Shown here piece after piece: positions 52,773 to 61,099 of a stretch of 64,000 bases of DNA (its first letter is position 1; each line of letters opens with the position of its first letter). The DNA lies in the NCBI GenBank assembly GCA_020637985.1, contig JACKJK010000003.1, positions 1-64,000 of the forward strand, in the 5' to 3' direction. Origin of the DNA: Rhodobiaceae bacterium. GTDB lineage: Bacteria; Pseudomonadota; Alphaproteobacteria; Rhizobiales; Tepidamorphaceae. A model generated the notes under the pieces. The model did not search any database, was not told where the DNA came from, and saw only the letters and a list, made by a program, of their open reading frames with translations. The position numbers were made by a program, and so were the translations under genes.

Positions 52773-53756
52773 TCAGGCGTTGCCGATCAGGATGCCGGCG
52801 GCGAACACCAGCGATCCGCCGAGCACCACCTGGAAGGCGGCCCTGAGGAACGGGGTGTCCATGTAGCGGTTCTGGATCCAGGCGATTGCCCACAGCTCCA
52901 CGAACACGATCAGCGCCGCGATCGCCGTTGCCGTCCAGAAATCCGGGATCAGGTAGGGCAGGGCATGCCCCAGCCCGCCGATCGCCGTCATGATGCCGGA
53001 AGCAAGCCCGCGCTTGACCGGCGAGCCGCGCCCGGAGATCACGCCGTCGTCGTGCGCGGCTTCCGTGAAGCCCATCGAGATGCCGGCGCCGACAGAGGCC
53101 GAAAGCCCGACGAGGAACGTCTGCCAGGTGTCCCCGGTGGCGAAGGCGGCGGCGAAGATCGGCGCCAGCGTCGAGACCGAGCCGTCCATCAGCCCGGCCA
53201 GACCCGGCTGCACGTAGGTCAGCACGAACTGGCGGTGCTCGGTCGCCTTCTCCTCGTCCTTCACGTCATCGGGCGTGTGCAGCATGCCGAGCCGCCGGGC
53301 GAGCGACTCATGCCCCTTCTCGGCCTGCGCAAGGTCGCCCAGCAGCTTGCGCGTGTCGGCATCGCTGCTGCGCTTGGCCGCTTCCAGATAGTAGCGATAG
53401 GCCTGATTCTCCATCTGCTCGGCCATGTCGCGGACCTTGTCCAGTCCGAGCGGACGCACCAGCCAGTCCGGCTTGCGCTCGTAGTAGCCGCGCACGTGTT
53501 CGCGGCGGATCAGGGGGATCGTGTCGCCGAATCGCTTCTTGTGTACCTCGATCAGCCGCCGGCGATGTTCGTTTTCCTCCGCCTCCATCTCCTCGAAGAC
53601 CTTTGCCGAGGCCGGAAACTGGTCGCGCAGGCCGTCCGCATAGGCGCGGTAGATGCGCGCGTCATCCTCCTCCGAGGAGATGGCGAGCGCCAGCACTTCC
53701 TGCTCGGAAAGCGAGTCGAAATCCCGTTTGCCGAAGCTGAAAAATCGATTGATCAT
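52773..53756 (-). CDS. mbfA: Membrane-bound ferritin-like/VIT1 iron exporter
   Basis: This 327-residue protein fuses an N-terminal ferritin-like (erythrin-vacuolar) domain with iron-binding glutamates (SSEEDDARIYRAY, EEMEAEENEHRRRL, EQMENQAYRYYLEAAKRS, AQAEKGHESLARRL) to a C-terminal VIT1/CCC1 membrane domain (about residues 175-327; LAGLMDGSVSTLAPIFAAAFATG, GAGISMGFTEAAHDDG). This is the architecture of MbfA, which exports iron in Bradyrhizobium and Agrobacterium and protects against iron and peroxide stress under Irr control. A TGGAA-n3-TTCCA palindrome just upstream is the likely Irr site. Confidence 0.93.
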   Translation of the reverse strand: MINRFFSFGKRDFDSLSEQEVLALAISSEEDDARIYRAYADGLRDQFPASAKVFEEMEAEENEHRRRLIEVHKKRFGDTIPLIRREHVRGYYERKPDWLVRPLGLDKVRDMAEQMENQAYRYYLEAAKRSSDADTRKLLGDLAQAEKGHESLARRLGMLHTPDDVKDEEKATEHRQFVLTYVQPGLAGLMDGSVSTLAPIFAAAFATGDTWQTFLVGLSASVGAGISMGFTEAAHDDGVISGRGSPVKRGLASGIMTAIGGLGHALPYLIPDFWTATAIAALIVFVELWAIAWIQNRYMDTPFLRAAFQVVLGGSLVFAAGILIGNA

Positions 53757-53779
53757 GGCGGCCCCGGCTCGAGAATACG

Positions 53780-53792
53780 TGGAATCGTTCCA
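53780..53792. promoter_or_regulatory. Candidate Irr box (iron control element) of mbfA
   Basis: TGGAATCGTTCCA is a palindrome with 5-bp arms and a 3-base centre, 24-36 bp upstream of the mbfA ATG. Irr-binding ICE motifs have a similar TTAGAA-n3-TTCTAA layout with variable outer bases. Irr repression of mbfA under low iron would be expected. Confidence 0.6.
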
Positions 53793-53866
53793 GACTTAGG
53801 ACATGCAGCAGGTATTGCCAATCGCAAGCTGCGCATGTCGGCCATGTCGGCGGTGCCTTGCCGGGC

Positions 53867-54766
53867 CTACTCCAGCCGCGCCGGATAGCCCGGCGCGCGC
53901 AGGTCGGTGCCGAGCACGTCCTCCAGCAGCTTGACGATCTGCGTCGACTGGGCAGACCCGCCATAGGCGGCCTTGCCGCGCAGGAAGGTCTGGTTGGTCA
54001 GCGAGGCGAGGTCGAGCGGTACGCCGAACTCGCGCCCGAAGCCCATCGCGAAACCGAGGTCCTTCAGCGCCAGATCCATCGTGAAGGCGATGTCATAGGA
54101 ACCGTTGAGGATCAGCTGGCCTTCCGTCTCGTGCACGAAGCTGGTGCCCGAACTGGCCGCGATCGCCTGCCACGCCTTGCCAAGGTCGAGGCCGCCGCGC
54201 CTGGCAAGCATCAGTGCCTCGCCGTCGGCCACCAGGTGGATGAAGGCGAGCATGTTGGTGATCACCTTGATGATCGCCGCCGACCCCAGCGGGCCCATGT
54301 GGAAGATCCTGTCGCCGATCGCCTCGAAGGCAGGCCTGTGCGTCTCGAACAGGTCTTCCGGCCCGCCGGCGAGCACCGTGATGCGCCCCTGCGCGGCAAG
54401 GTGCACGCCGCCGGTCACCGGCGCTTCCAGCGTGCGCACGCCGGCAGCCTCGGCGACGCCGGCAAGCCGCAGCATGTCGTCGCGCCCAAGCGTCGAGTTC
54501 TCGATCCACGTGCCGTTGCCTGCAAATCCCTCCAGCAGCCCCGCCAGCACCTTTTCGGAGACGGCGGGCGAGGGCAGGCAGGTGAAGACCGTGTCGCAGC
54601 TTGCTGCCAGTTCCGCCGGGCTTGCCGCCCACGTGGCGCCCATGTCGAGATGCCGCCTGGCAAGGCCGGCGTCGATGTCGTGTACGGCAACGTCGAAGCC
54701 CTCGCGCAGCAGGCTCGCCGCCAGGTGCCCGCCGAGGTTGCCGAGACCGAGGTACCCGTATCGCAT
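53867..54766 (-). CDS. 3-hydroxyisobutyrate dehydrogenase-family oxidoreductase
   Basis: This 299-residue beta-hydroxyacid dehydrogenase has the Rossmann motif (YGYLGLGNLGGHLAASLL), the substrate-binding APVTGGVHLAAQGRITVLAGG and the catalytic lysine in SAAIIKVITNMLAF (expected general acid/base, followed by N). It oxidises or reduces a 3-hydroxy acid or an analogue such as tartronate semialdehyde. It lies 28 bp downstream of an aldehyde dehydrogenase on the opposite side of an operon terminator; both probably form a short operon, as in valine or polyol breakdown, but the substrate is open. Ribosome site AAGGAAC. Confidence 0.88.
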   Translation of the reverse strand: MRYGYLGLGNLGGHLAASLLREGFDVAVHDIDAGLARRHLDMGATWAASPAELAASCDTVFTCLPSPAVSEKVLAGLLEGFAGNGTWIENSTLGRDDMLRLAGVAEAAGVRTLEAPVTGGVHLAAQGRITVLAGGPEDLFETHRPAFEAIGDRIFHMGPLGSAAIIKVITNMLAFIHLVADGEALMLARRGGLDLGKAWQAIAASSGTSFVHETEGQLILNGSYDIAFTMDLALKDLGFAMGFGREFGVPLDLASLTNQTFLRGKAAYGGSAQSTQIVKLLEDVLGTDLRAPGYPARLE

Positions 54767-54794
54767 CGTCTGTTCCTTCGCCCCTGGCGCAGCC

Positions 54795-56237
54795 TCAGGC
54801 AGCGCCGTAACCGATCATCGCCTTGGTCTCGACGAAGTCCGTGATGCCCCAGTCGGCATACTCGCGCCCGTTGCCGGACTGCTTGTAGCCGCCGAACGGC
54901 GCCATCAGGTCCCAGTCGGGATAGTTGATGCTGACCTGGCCCGCACGCAGTTGCCGCGACACCGCGCGCGCATGCTCGATGTCGCCCGACTGCACGTAGG
55001 CCGCGAGCCCGTAGACCGTGTCGTTGGCGACCCTGATGGCTTCTTCCTCGCTGTCGTAGGGCATGATCGCGAGCACCGGCCCGAAGATTTCCTCGCGCGC
55101 GATGGTCATCTCGTTGGTGACGCCGCCGAACACGGTCGGCTTGACGAAATAGCCGCGGTTGAGACCGGCGGGCCGGCCCATTCCCCCGATAACGAGCGTG
55201 GCGCCCTCGTCGATGCCCGACTGGATCAGCCGCTGCACCTTGTCGAACTGGATCTGGCTGACCAGCGGCCCCAGGTTGGTGGCGGCGTCGCGCGGGTCGC
55301 CGGTGACATGCGCCGCGGCGGCCACTCTTGCGATCTCCAGAGCCTCGTCGTGGCGCTCGCGCGGCACCAGCATGCGCGTCGGGGAATCGCATGACTGCCC
55401 GGTGTTGCCGAAACACGAGCGCACGCCGCCCGCGACAGCCGTCTCGAGGTCCGCGTCGGCCAGGATGATGTTGGGCGACTTGCCGCCCAGTTCCTGCGCC
55501 ACCCGCTTCACCGTGTCGGCGGCCGCCTTGGCGACGAGAATGCCGGCCCGAGTCGATCCGGTGAACGACACGAGGTCGACCTTCGGGTTACGCGCCAGTT
55601 CCTGGCCGACCGTCGGCCCGTCGCCGTTGACGAGGTTGAAGACACCGGCGGGAACTCCCGCCTCGTGCATGATCTCGGCGAACAGCACGCCACTGACCGG
55701 CGCGATCTCGCTCGGCTTGAGCACCATCGTGCAGCCTGCCGAGATGGCCGGCGCCACCTTGCAGGTGATCTGGTTCATCGGCCAGTTCCACGGCGTGATC
55801 AGCCCGCACACCCCGATTGCCTCGTGCACGATGCGCGTCGTGCCGCGCTGTGTCTCGAAGGCGAAGCTCTTCAGCGCTTCCAGCGTGGCGTTGAGGTGGC
55901 CGAGCCCGGAACCGGCCTGGTCGGACAGGGCATAGCCGAGCGGCGCGCCCATCTCGTCGCTCATGGCCGACGCGAAGTCGTCCATCCGCGCTTCATAGGC
56001 GTCGCGGATCGATTCCAGCAGTTCGATGCGCTCGGCGCGCGTAGTCTGCGAAAACGTCTCGAACGCGGCATGCGCAGCGTCGATGGCGCGCGCGGCATCT
56101 GCGGTCGTTCCCAGCGCAACCTGCGTGAACGCCTCCTCGGTCGCCGGGTTGATGACGCCGATGCTCTGCGCACCCGCCCCCGGCTTGCACCATTTTCCGT
56201 CGATGTAGAACTCTTCCATGTGGGTGGTGTGGGTCAT
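54795..56237 (-). CDS. NAD(P)-dependent aldehyde dehydrogenase
   Basis: This 480-residue ALDH has the catalytic set Asn (TPWNWPMNQ), Glu (QELGGKSPNI) and Cys (FGNTGQSCDSPTRML), with the cofactor motif SFTGSTRAGILVAKAA. It resembles broad-range DhaS/AldA-type enzymes. The ATG at 56237 has GGAGGAC upstream. It is followed by the 3-hydroxyisobutyrate-dehydrogenase-like gene. A terminator-like hairpin between it and the GMC oxidoreductase gene suggests a separate promoter, though the aldehydes it uses may come from the GMC enzyme. Confidence 0.9.
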   Translation of the reverse strand: MTHTTHMEEFYIDGKWCKPGAGAQSIGVINPATEEAFTQVALGTTADAARAIDAAHAAFETFSQTTRAERIELLESIRDAYEARMDDFASAMSDEMGAPLGYALSDQAGSGLGHLNATLEALKSFAFETQRGTTRIVHEAIGVCGLITPWNWPMNQITCKVAPAISAGCTMVLKPSEIAPVSGVLFAEIMHEAGVPAGVFNLVNGDGPTVGQELARNPKVDLVSFTGSTRAGILVAKAAADTVKRVAQELGGKSPNIILADADLETAVAGGVRSCFGNTGQSCDSPTRMLVPRERHDEALEIARVAAAAHVTGDPRDAATNLGPLVSQIQFDKVQRLIQSGIDEGATLVIGGMGRPAGLNRGYFVKPTVFGGVTNEMTIAREEIFGPVLAIMPYDSEEEAIRVANDTVYGLAAYVQSGDIEHARAVSRQLRAGQVSINYPDWDLMAPFGGYKQSGNGREYADWGITDFVETKAMIGYGAA

Positions 56238-56380
56238 TTTCGCGTCCTCCGGCGTTTGGCCGCAGGTTGGTCAGGTTTTGGCCGCGATGCAATGGCCCGC
56301 AGGCGGATGATGCGAGAAATTCGTCGCGCCATCCGTCCTCGATCAGACCGGATTTCGTTTGCGCCCGGCACAAACGGAAA

Positions 56381-56413
56381 GGGCGGTGGCCCGCAAAAGC
56401 ATCGCCACCGCCC
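56381..56413 (-). terminator. Terminator after GMC oxidoreductase gene
   Basis: GGGCGGTGGC (56381-56390) and GCCACCGCCC (56404-56413) form a perfect 10-bp stem with a 13-base loop, followed on the minus strand by TTTCC. It lies about 58 bp after the GMC stop. Confidence 0.75.
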
Positions 56414-56470
56414 GGAATGTTCAGGCAGGGAAGGGGGAAAGCCGTCGCGAGCTTCCCCCTTTCGCTCCGT

Positions 56471-58042
56471 TTAGAGGTTCCCGGCCGCCATTTCCTTTGC
56501 CAGATGGTCCGCCTGGCGGATCGCCAGCGCGACGATCGTCAGGGTCGGGTTCTCCGCCGCGCCCGTGGTGAACTGGCTACCGTCGGAGATGTAGAGGTTG
56601 GCGATGTCGTGCGTGCGGCCCCACTTGTTGACGACGCCGTCGCGCGGGTTCTCCGACATCCGGTTCGTCCCGAGATTGTGGGTCGATGGATAGGGCGGTG
56701 TCGGGAAGGTCCGCGTCGCGCCGACCGCTTCGTACACGGCCGTCCCCCGCTCGTACGCGTGGTTGCGCATGGCGATGTCGTTGGGGTGGTCGCTGAAGTT
56801 GACGTTGGCGACCGGCAGTCCCCACTTGTCCTTGACGTCGTGGTTGAGCGTGACGCGGTTCGTCTCCTGCGGCATGTCCTCGCCGACGATCCACATGCCG
56901 GCCATGTTCTCGTACATGTCGAGCGCTGTCGTGAACTCGCGGCCCCACGCGCCGGGATCGAGGAACGCCGCCATGAACGGCAGGCCGAGCGCCAGGGTCT
57001 CCAGTTCGTAGCCGCCGACGAAGCCGCGCGAGGGATCATGCCGCGCCTCGTCCTGGATGATGCCGGCCATCGTCGTGCCGCGCCACATCTTCACCGGCTT
57101 GTCGAACACCGCGTAGACCGAGCCCGTCATGTGGCGCATGTAGTTGCGACCCACCTGGCCGGAGGAATTGGCCAGCCCGTCGGGGAACATCGACGATGCC
57201 GAATTGAGCAGCAGCCGCGGGCTCTCGAACGAGTTCCCGGCGACGCAGACGACGCGGGCTTTCTGCATCTGCAGCTTGCCGTCGGCGTCGAAGTACTCGA
57301 CCCCGGTGACCTTGCCCTTGTCGTTGTGGACGATGCGCGCGACATGCGCCTTCTCGCGCACCTCCAGATTGCCAGTGGCTTCGCCGCGCGGGATGTCGGT
57401 ATATGCCGCCGACCACTTGGCGCCCCACTTGCAGCCCTGGAAGCAGAAGCCGGTCTGCTGGCAGGAAAGGCGGTCGTCGTACTCGGCGCTGTTGATCGCC
57501 ATGCGTCCGGTATGGACTTCCTTGTAGCCGAGCTTCTTCGCGCCGGCCTCGAAGACCTTGAAGTTGTTGTTGCCGGGCAACCCGTCGCGACCGCCCGTGC
57601 GTGTCACGCCGAGCTTGTCCTCGGCCTTCGTGTACCAGGGGTCCATCTCTGCCCCGTCGATTGGCCAGTCGAGCAGGTTCGCGCCCTGCACGTTGCCGTA
57701 GGTCGTCGCCGCCTTCCACTCGTGCTCCTGGAAGCGCAGAGAGGCGCCCGCCCAGTGGATGGTGGTGCCGCCGACCGCCTTGACGATCCATGCCGGCAGG
57801 CCGGAGAAATCCTTGGCGACGCGCCAGTCGCCGGACGTCGTGCGCGGATCAACCCAGGCAAGCTGCCCGAAGCTGTCCCACTCGTCGTTGATGTAGTCCT
57901 CGGGCAGATAGCGTCCGCCCGCTTCCAGGGCGACGACACTGACGCCCTTCTGCGCGAGTTCGTTTGCCAGGACGCCGCCGCCGGCGCCCGTACCGATCAC
58001 GACAACAACGCTGTCGTCGTTGAGGTCAAAAGGTGCAGCCAT
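56471..58042 (-). CDS. GMC-family oxidoreductase (gluconate 2-dehydrogenase large subunit type)
   Basis: This 523-residue FAD enzyme has the N-terminal dinucleotide motif (VVVVIGTGAGGGVLANELAQ), ALEAGGRY, the GTTIHWAGASLRF segment and the C-terminal NLGTNRMSENPRDGVVNKWGRTHDIANLYISDGS...NPTLTIVALA block, which contains the conserved His/Asn region of GMC enzymes. It oxidises an alcohol or sugar. A 174-residue Tat-exported partner resembling gluconate 2-dehydrogenase subunit 3 is encoded 12 bp upstream, so the pair likely works in the periplasm, linked to the respiratory chain; the large subunit, with no signal of its own, would be carried out by the small one. The substrate is unknown. Confidence 0.9.
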   Translation of the reverse strand: MAAPFDLNDDSVVVVIGTGAGGGVLANELAQKGVSVVALEAGGRYLPEDYINDEWDSFGQLAWVDPRTTSGDWRVAKDFSGLPAWIVKAVGGTTIHWAGASLRFQEHEWKAATTYGNVQGANLLDWPIDGAEMDPWYTKAEDKLGVTRTGGRDGLPGNNNFKVFEAGAKKLGYKEVHTGRMAINSAEYDDRLSCQQTGFCFQGCKWGAKWSAAYTDIPRGEATGNLEVREKAHVARIVHNDKGKVTGVEYFDADGKLQMQKARVVCVAGNSFESPRLLLNSASSMFPDGLANSSGQVGRNYMRHMTGSVYAVFDKPVKMWRGTTMAGIIQDEARHDPSRGFVGGYELETLALGLPFMAAFLDPGAWGREFTTALDMYENMAGMWIVGEDMPQETNRVTLNHDVKDKWGLPVANVNFSDHPNDIAMRNHAYERGTAVYEAVGATRTFPTPPYPSTHNLGTNRMSENPRDGVVNKWGRTHDIANLYISDGSQFTTGAAENPTLTIVALAIRQADHLAKEMAAGNL

Positions 58043-58054
58043 CGTTTCGTCCTC

Positions 58055-58579
58055 TCACAGCCAGTTGATGTCGTCGAAGCCGCGGTTGATGTAACCGCCC
58101 TTCGAGTAGCTCTCGCCCTCGTAACCGAACAGCGGCCACACGGCTTTCTGGTTGTAGAGACCGGTGACGAGGCCGCCGCGCACGGTCTGGAAGAATGCGC
58201 TGTTCTCCATCGCGCGCAGCACGTCGACGCGGTCGCGTTCCCAGCCCATCGCCAGGTAGCTGGCAAAGCCCTTGCCTTGCGCCGCCGCGTTCAGCGCCGC
58301 GATCCCGGCCTCGATCATTTCGGCCTTGTCGGCGGTGTCGTAGCCCTTCACGGCGGCGACGTAGTACTCGTCGCCGACATGGTCGTGCGGGTAGATGTCG
58401 CGCGCCATCTGGATCAAGGTTGCCATCGTTTCCGGCTTGATCGCGGTGGTTTCCGTCGCCCATGCCGCATCGCTTGCTGCGACGAAGCCCGCGCCCACAA
58501 CCAGCGTTGCTCCCGCTGCGACGCTGCTCTTGAGCAGTTCTCGCCGTGTCAGCTTTCTCTCTCGTATCGTTGTCGTCAT
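58055..58579 (-). CDS. Gluconate 2-dehydrogenase subunit 3-like, Tat signal
   Basis: This 174-residue protein has a twin-arginine signal (LTRRELLKSSVAAGATLVVGAGFVA) and a gluconate_2-dh3 domain in the mature part (TLIQMARDIYPHDHVGDEYYVAAVKGYD). In such systems it escorts the GMC subunit through the Tat pathway and may bind it in the periplasm. A strong GGGAGGAAGG ribosome site supports the ATG at 58579. A third, cytochrome subunit is not found nearby. Confidence 0.9.
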   Translation of the reverse strand: MTTTIRERKLTRRELLKSSVAAGATLVVGAGFVAASDAAWATETTAIKPETMATLIQMARDIYPHDHVGDEYYVAAVKGYDTADKAEMIEAGIAALNAAAQGKGFASYLAMGWERDRVDVLRAMENSAFFQTVRGGLVTGLYNQKAVWPLFGYEGESYSKGGYINRGFDDINWL

Positions 58580-58611
58580 CAGCCTTCCTCCCTGGGCGTC
58601 GGCACGCGGGT

Positions 58612-59007
58612 TCAGCGATACCGGCCGTGGCGCTGCAGCACCTCGATCTGGTAGCCGTCCGGGTCCTGGACAAAGAAAAACCGGGCGAGCAGGCTGCCGT
58701 CCCGGTTGAATTCGACGATTTTTCTCGGGCTCAGGCCGGCTGCCTCGAAGCGGGCGTGCTCGGCGTCGAGATCGTCGACGCAGAACGCGATGTGCCCGTA
58801 GCCGTTGCCGAGGTCATAGGGGTCCGCACGCCCCTTGTTGATCGTCAGTTCGAGCTCGAAATCGGCCTCGTCATTGCGCAGGTAGACGAGCGTGAAGTCG
58901 TCGAAATCGAGCCTTTGCGCGATACCGAGCCCGAAGGCGGTTTCGTAGAAGCCGACAGAACGAGTCTCGTCGAGCACGCGAATCATCGCGTGTATTGCCT
59001 TGGCCAA
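58612..59007 (-). CDS. VOC-family protein (glyoxalase I-like)
   Basis: This 131-residue protein of the vicinal oxygen chelate fold has two beta-alpha-beta-beta-beta modules. Lactoylglutathione lyase-like text is visible: AKAIHAMIRVLDETRSVGFYETAFGL with the first metal-ligand His, DFELELT with Glu, NGYGHIAFCVDDLD with the second His, and DPDGYQIEVLQR with Glu. It may be a metal-dependent glyoxalase for methylglyoxal. I start it at TTG 59007, since GGGAGG is well placed and gives the common N-terminus LAKAIH; the ATG at 59022 would overlap the ribosome site. It is followed 32 bp later by the Tat-signal subunit gene. Confidence 0.86.
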   Translation of the reverse strand: MAKAIHAMIRVLDETRSVGFYETAFGLGIAQRLDFDDFTLVYLRNDEADFELELTINKGRADPYDLGNGYGHIAFCVDDLDAEHARFEAAGLSPRKIVEFNRDGSLLARFFFVQDPDGYQIEVLQRHGRYR

Positions 59008-59102
59008 AATATCCTCCCGCATTTTCTGCTTGTCGCAGATATCTACGGAAGTATGCCGGCGCCGGAAGCGTCCGTGGTAGTAGCTATCTACTACACGTGC
59101 AT

Positions 59103-59393
59103 CTATTCAGCGGCGATGAGTGCTTGCGGGCGCGCCTGCTCGCGCGTGAAGACGATGCACGCGCAACGCAGCAGCGAGGTGAAATTCTTGGCCTCGCCCC
59201 TCAGTTCGAGCACCTCGGAATGCAGTTTCGACACGAAAGCCGGCGTCGAGATGCCTTCGCCGGCCGCGATCACGTCGAGTATGTCCCAGAACGAGCGCTC
59301 GAGCCTGATGCTCGTGCTCAGTCCGTTGATCCGCATCCGCCGGGTGACGGGCTCATAGTCCTCCGGGTTCTGTCCCGCAAAGATCTGGCACAT
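59103..59393 (-). CDS. Ribbon-helix-helix domain protein
   Basis: This 96-residue protein has the start MCQIFAGQNPEDYEPVTRRMRINGLSTSIRLERSFWDILDVIAAGEGIST. It matches the RHH_4 type of ribbon-helix-helix proteins, in which a short strand (TSIRLE) and two helices form the DNA-binding dimer. Such proteins are common next to alpha-proteobacterial dehydrogenase and oxidase genes, but their targets are generally unknown. AGGAGGGAGG precedes the ATG. It lies between mttB and the VOC gene on the same strand. Confidence 0.85.
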   Translation of the reverse strand: MCQIFAGQNPEDYEPVTRRMRINGLSTSIRLERSFWDILDVIAAGEGISTPAFVSKLHSEVLELRGEAKNFTSLLRCACIVFTREQARPQALIAAE

Positions 59394-59505
59394 GGTCCTC
59401 CCTCCTTGTTCTTATGAGAGATATCATTTGCCGGAATTCCAGCCGGCGCAAGCCGTGTGGATGGCTCGTGTGCGGATCCGGCGGCTGCCGGGGTTGCGGG
59501 TTCCC

Positions 59506-61050
59506 TCACACATGGATCGCGAAGCGATCGCGGATCGCCGCATCGTTCGCAGCGTCGATGAGCGGACCGCCGGCGGAGGCAAGGATGCGGTTCTTGCGCG
59601 CCGTCGCGGCCTCGACCAGGTCCGGCTTTCCGACTTCGGCCCATTCCTTGGGGCTGCACCGGTCGGCGACCTCCGGATAGACGTATTCGCTCTGCATCAG
59701 CGACAGCGTCTGCGGGTGGCCGAGGTAGTGGCCGGGGCCTTCCATGCACACCTGCCGCATGGTTTCGATGGAAACGCTGTCCTCGGTGACGTCGATGCCG
59801 CGCACGCAGCGCAACACCTGGCCGATCATGTCGTTGCCCAGCACCAGCGATTCCGGGCAGAAGCCGAGTAGTGAGGCATGCATGCCGACCGATTCATAGA
59901 CCATGTTGAGGCCGGCAAGCCCGGCCATCACGTTGGAGATCGCCTGTTCCCAGCCCGACTGCATGTCCGGCAGCTTGGCGTCCGCCATTCCCGCCGCCGC
60001 CCCGCCCGGCAAGCCGTAGAATTGGTGCATCTGCGCGCAACCCGCCGTCAGCAGCGCCTGTTCGCCCGATCCCCCCGACATCGCCCCGGTCCTGAGATCG
60101 GAGACGAAGGGCCAGGTGCCGAAGATCGCCGGATGGCCCGGCTTCACGGCGTTGACGTAGACAACGCCGGCGAGGCACTCGGCGACGGCCTGGACGATCG
60201 CGGCGGCCAGCGGGGCAGGGGTGGTGGCGCCGGCCTGACCCGCCGACAGCAGCAGCACCGGCATGCCGCCGTGGATGCAGGCTTCCATGGTCTGGCAGCT
60301 CTCGGTCGCGAACTTCATCGGCGGCACGACGAAGCAGTTCGAGTTGGAGGCGAACGGCCGCGCCCGCCAGGCCTCTTCGCCCCCGGCGATCATGTGCAGC
60401 AGTTCGAAGCAACCCGCCACGTGAGCGGGATCGGAGAAGCTGGTGCCGACGTGCTTGGTCGTGCCGGCGCAGCACGCATACAGCGTATTGACGTCCATCT
60501 CGTAGTTGTCGGCGATGTCGCGGCACACCATCGGGCGCTGGAAGAAGTGGATGTTGTCGAGCGCTTGCGCCAGCTGTGCCGCCTCGTAGAGGTCCTTTGA
60601 TGTCGATTCGCGGTACTCGCGCCCGTTGACGTCGACGACGTGGACCGCCGCGCCCGCCGTGCCGAAGTGCACGCGGGTCCCCGACAGCAGCAGGTCGAAC
60701 TTCGGGTCGCGGCCACAAAGCGTGATGCCGCGCGCCGCGATCGCCAGCATGTCCTCGACCAGCGCGCGCGAAAAGCGCAAGCGCCCGTCATCGCCGAGCA
60801 TTGCGCCGGCCGTTGTCATCGCCTCGATGCCTGACGGCGGTGCATCGGCGAGACCGATCACCTCGAGTGCCTCCAGCGCGGCCTCGTGGATGCGTTTCAC
60901 GTTCGCTTCGCTCAGCGGCCGGTACTGTCCTCCGCTCAGGCCGGCACGAACCGGGCGGATGTTCTCCGCCAGCGGTGCTGCACGCAGCGACTGGCGCGCA
61001 GCACGCCCGCCCGAGCGGCGCGATGTCTTCGCCGAAACGTCTGTCTCCAT
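59506..61050 (-). CDS. MttB superfamily methyltransferase, non-pyrrolysine
   Basis: This protein of about 514 residues belongs to the trimethylamine:corrinoid methyltransferase (MttB) superfamily. It shows the TIM-barrel segments GQYRPLSEANVKRIHEAALEALEVIGL, HFGTAGAAVHVVDVNGREYRES and GMHASLLGFCPESLVLGNDMIGQVLRCVRGI. The frame has no internal amber codon, so it is a non-Pyl member like MtgB (glycine betaine), MtpB (proline betaine) or MtcB (carnitine). A demethylation role fits the DMGDH-GcvT gene 49 bp upstream. No corrinoid protein is in the window. ATG 61050 has a good GGAG; ATG 61062 is possible. Confidence 0.87.
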   Translation of the reverse strand: METDVSAKTSRRSGGRAARQSLRAAPLAENIRPVRAGLSGGQYRPLSEANVKRIHEAALEALEVIGLADAPPSGIEAMTTAGAMLGDDGRLRFSRALVEDMLAIAARGITLCGRDPKFDLLLSGTRVHFGTAGAAVHVVDVNGREYRESTSKDLYEAAQLAQALDNIHFFQRPMVCRDIADNYEMDVNTLYACCAGTTKHVGTSFSDPAHVAGCFELLHMIAGGEEAWRARPFASNSNCFVVPPMKFATESCQTMEACIHGGMPVLLLSAGQAGATTPAPLAAAIVQAVAECLAGVVYVNAVKPGHPAIFGTWPFVSDLRTGAMSGGSGEQALLTAGCAQMHQFYGLPGGAAAGMADAKLPDMQSGWEQAISNVMAGLAGLNMVYESVGMHASLLGFCPESLVLGNDMIGQVLRCVRGIDVTEDSVSIETMRQVCMEGPGHYLGHPQTLSLMQSEYVYPEVADRCSPKEWAEVGKPDLVEAATARKNRILASAGGPLIDAANDAAIRDRFAIHV

Positions 61051-61099
61051 CGCAGTCTCCATATGGGCGCCTGGCCCTGGCTCGTGTCTTTCGTGGTGG

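Noticed and set aside
59506..61050. Amber (UAG) codon decoded as pyrrolysine in the MttB homologue
   Set aside because: The reading frame is continuous with no internal UAG, so it is a non-pyrrolysine member.
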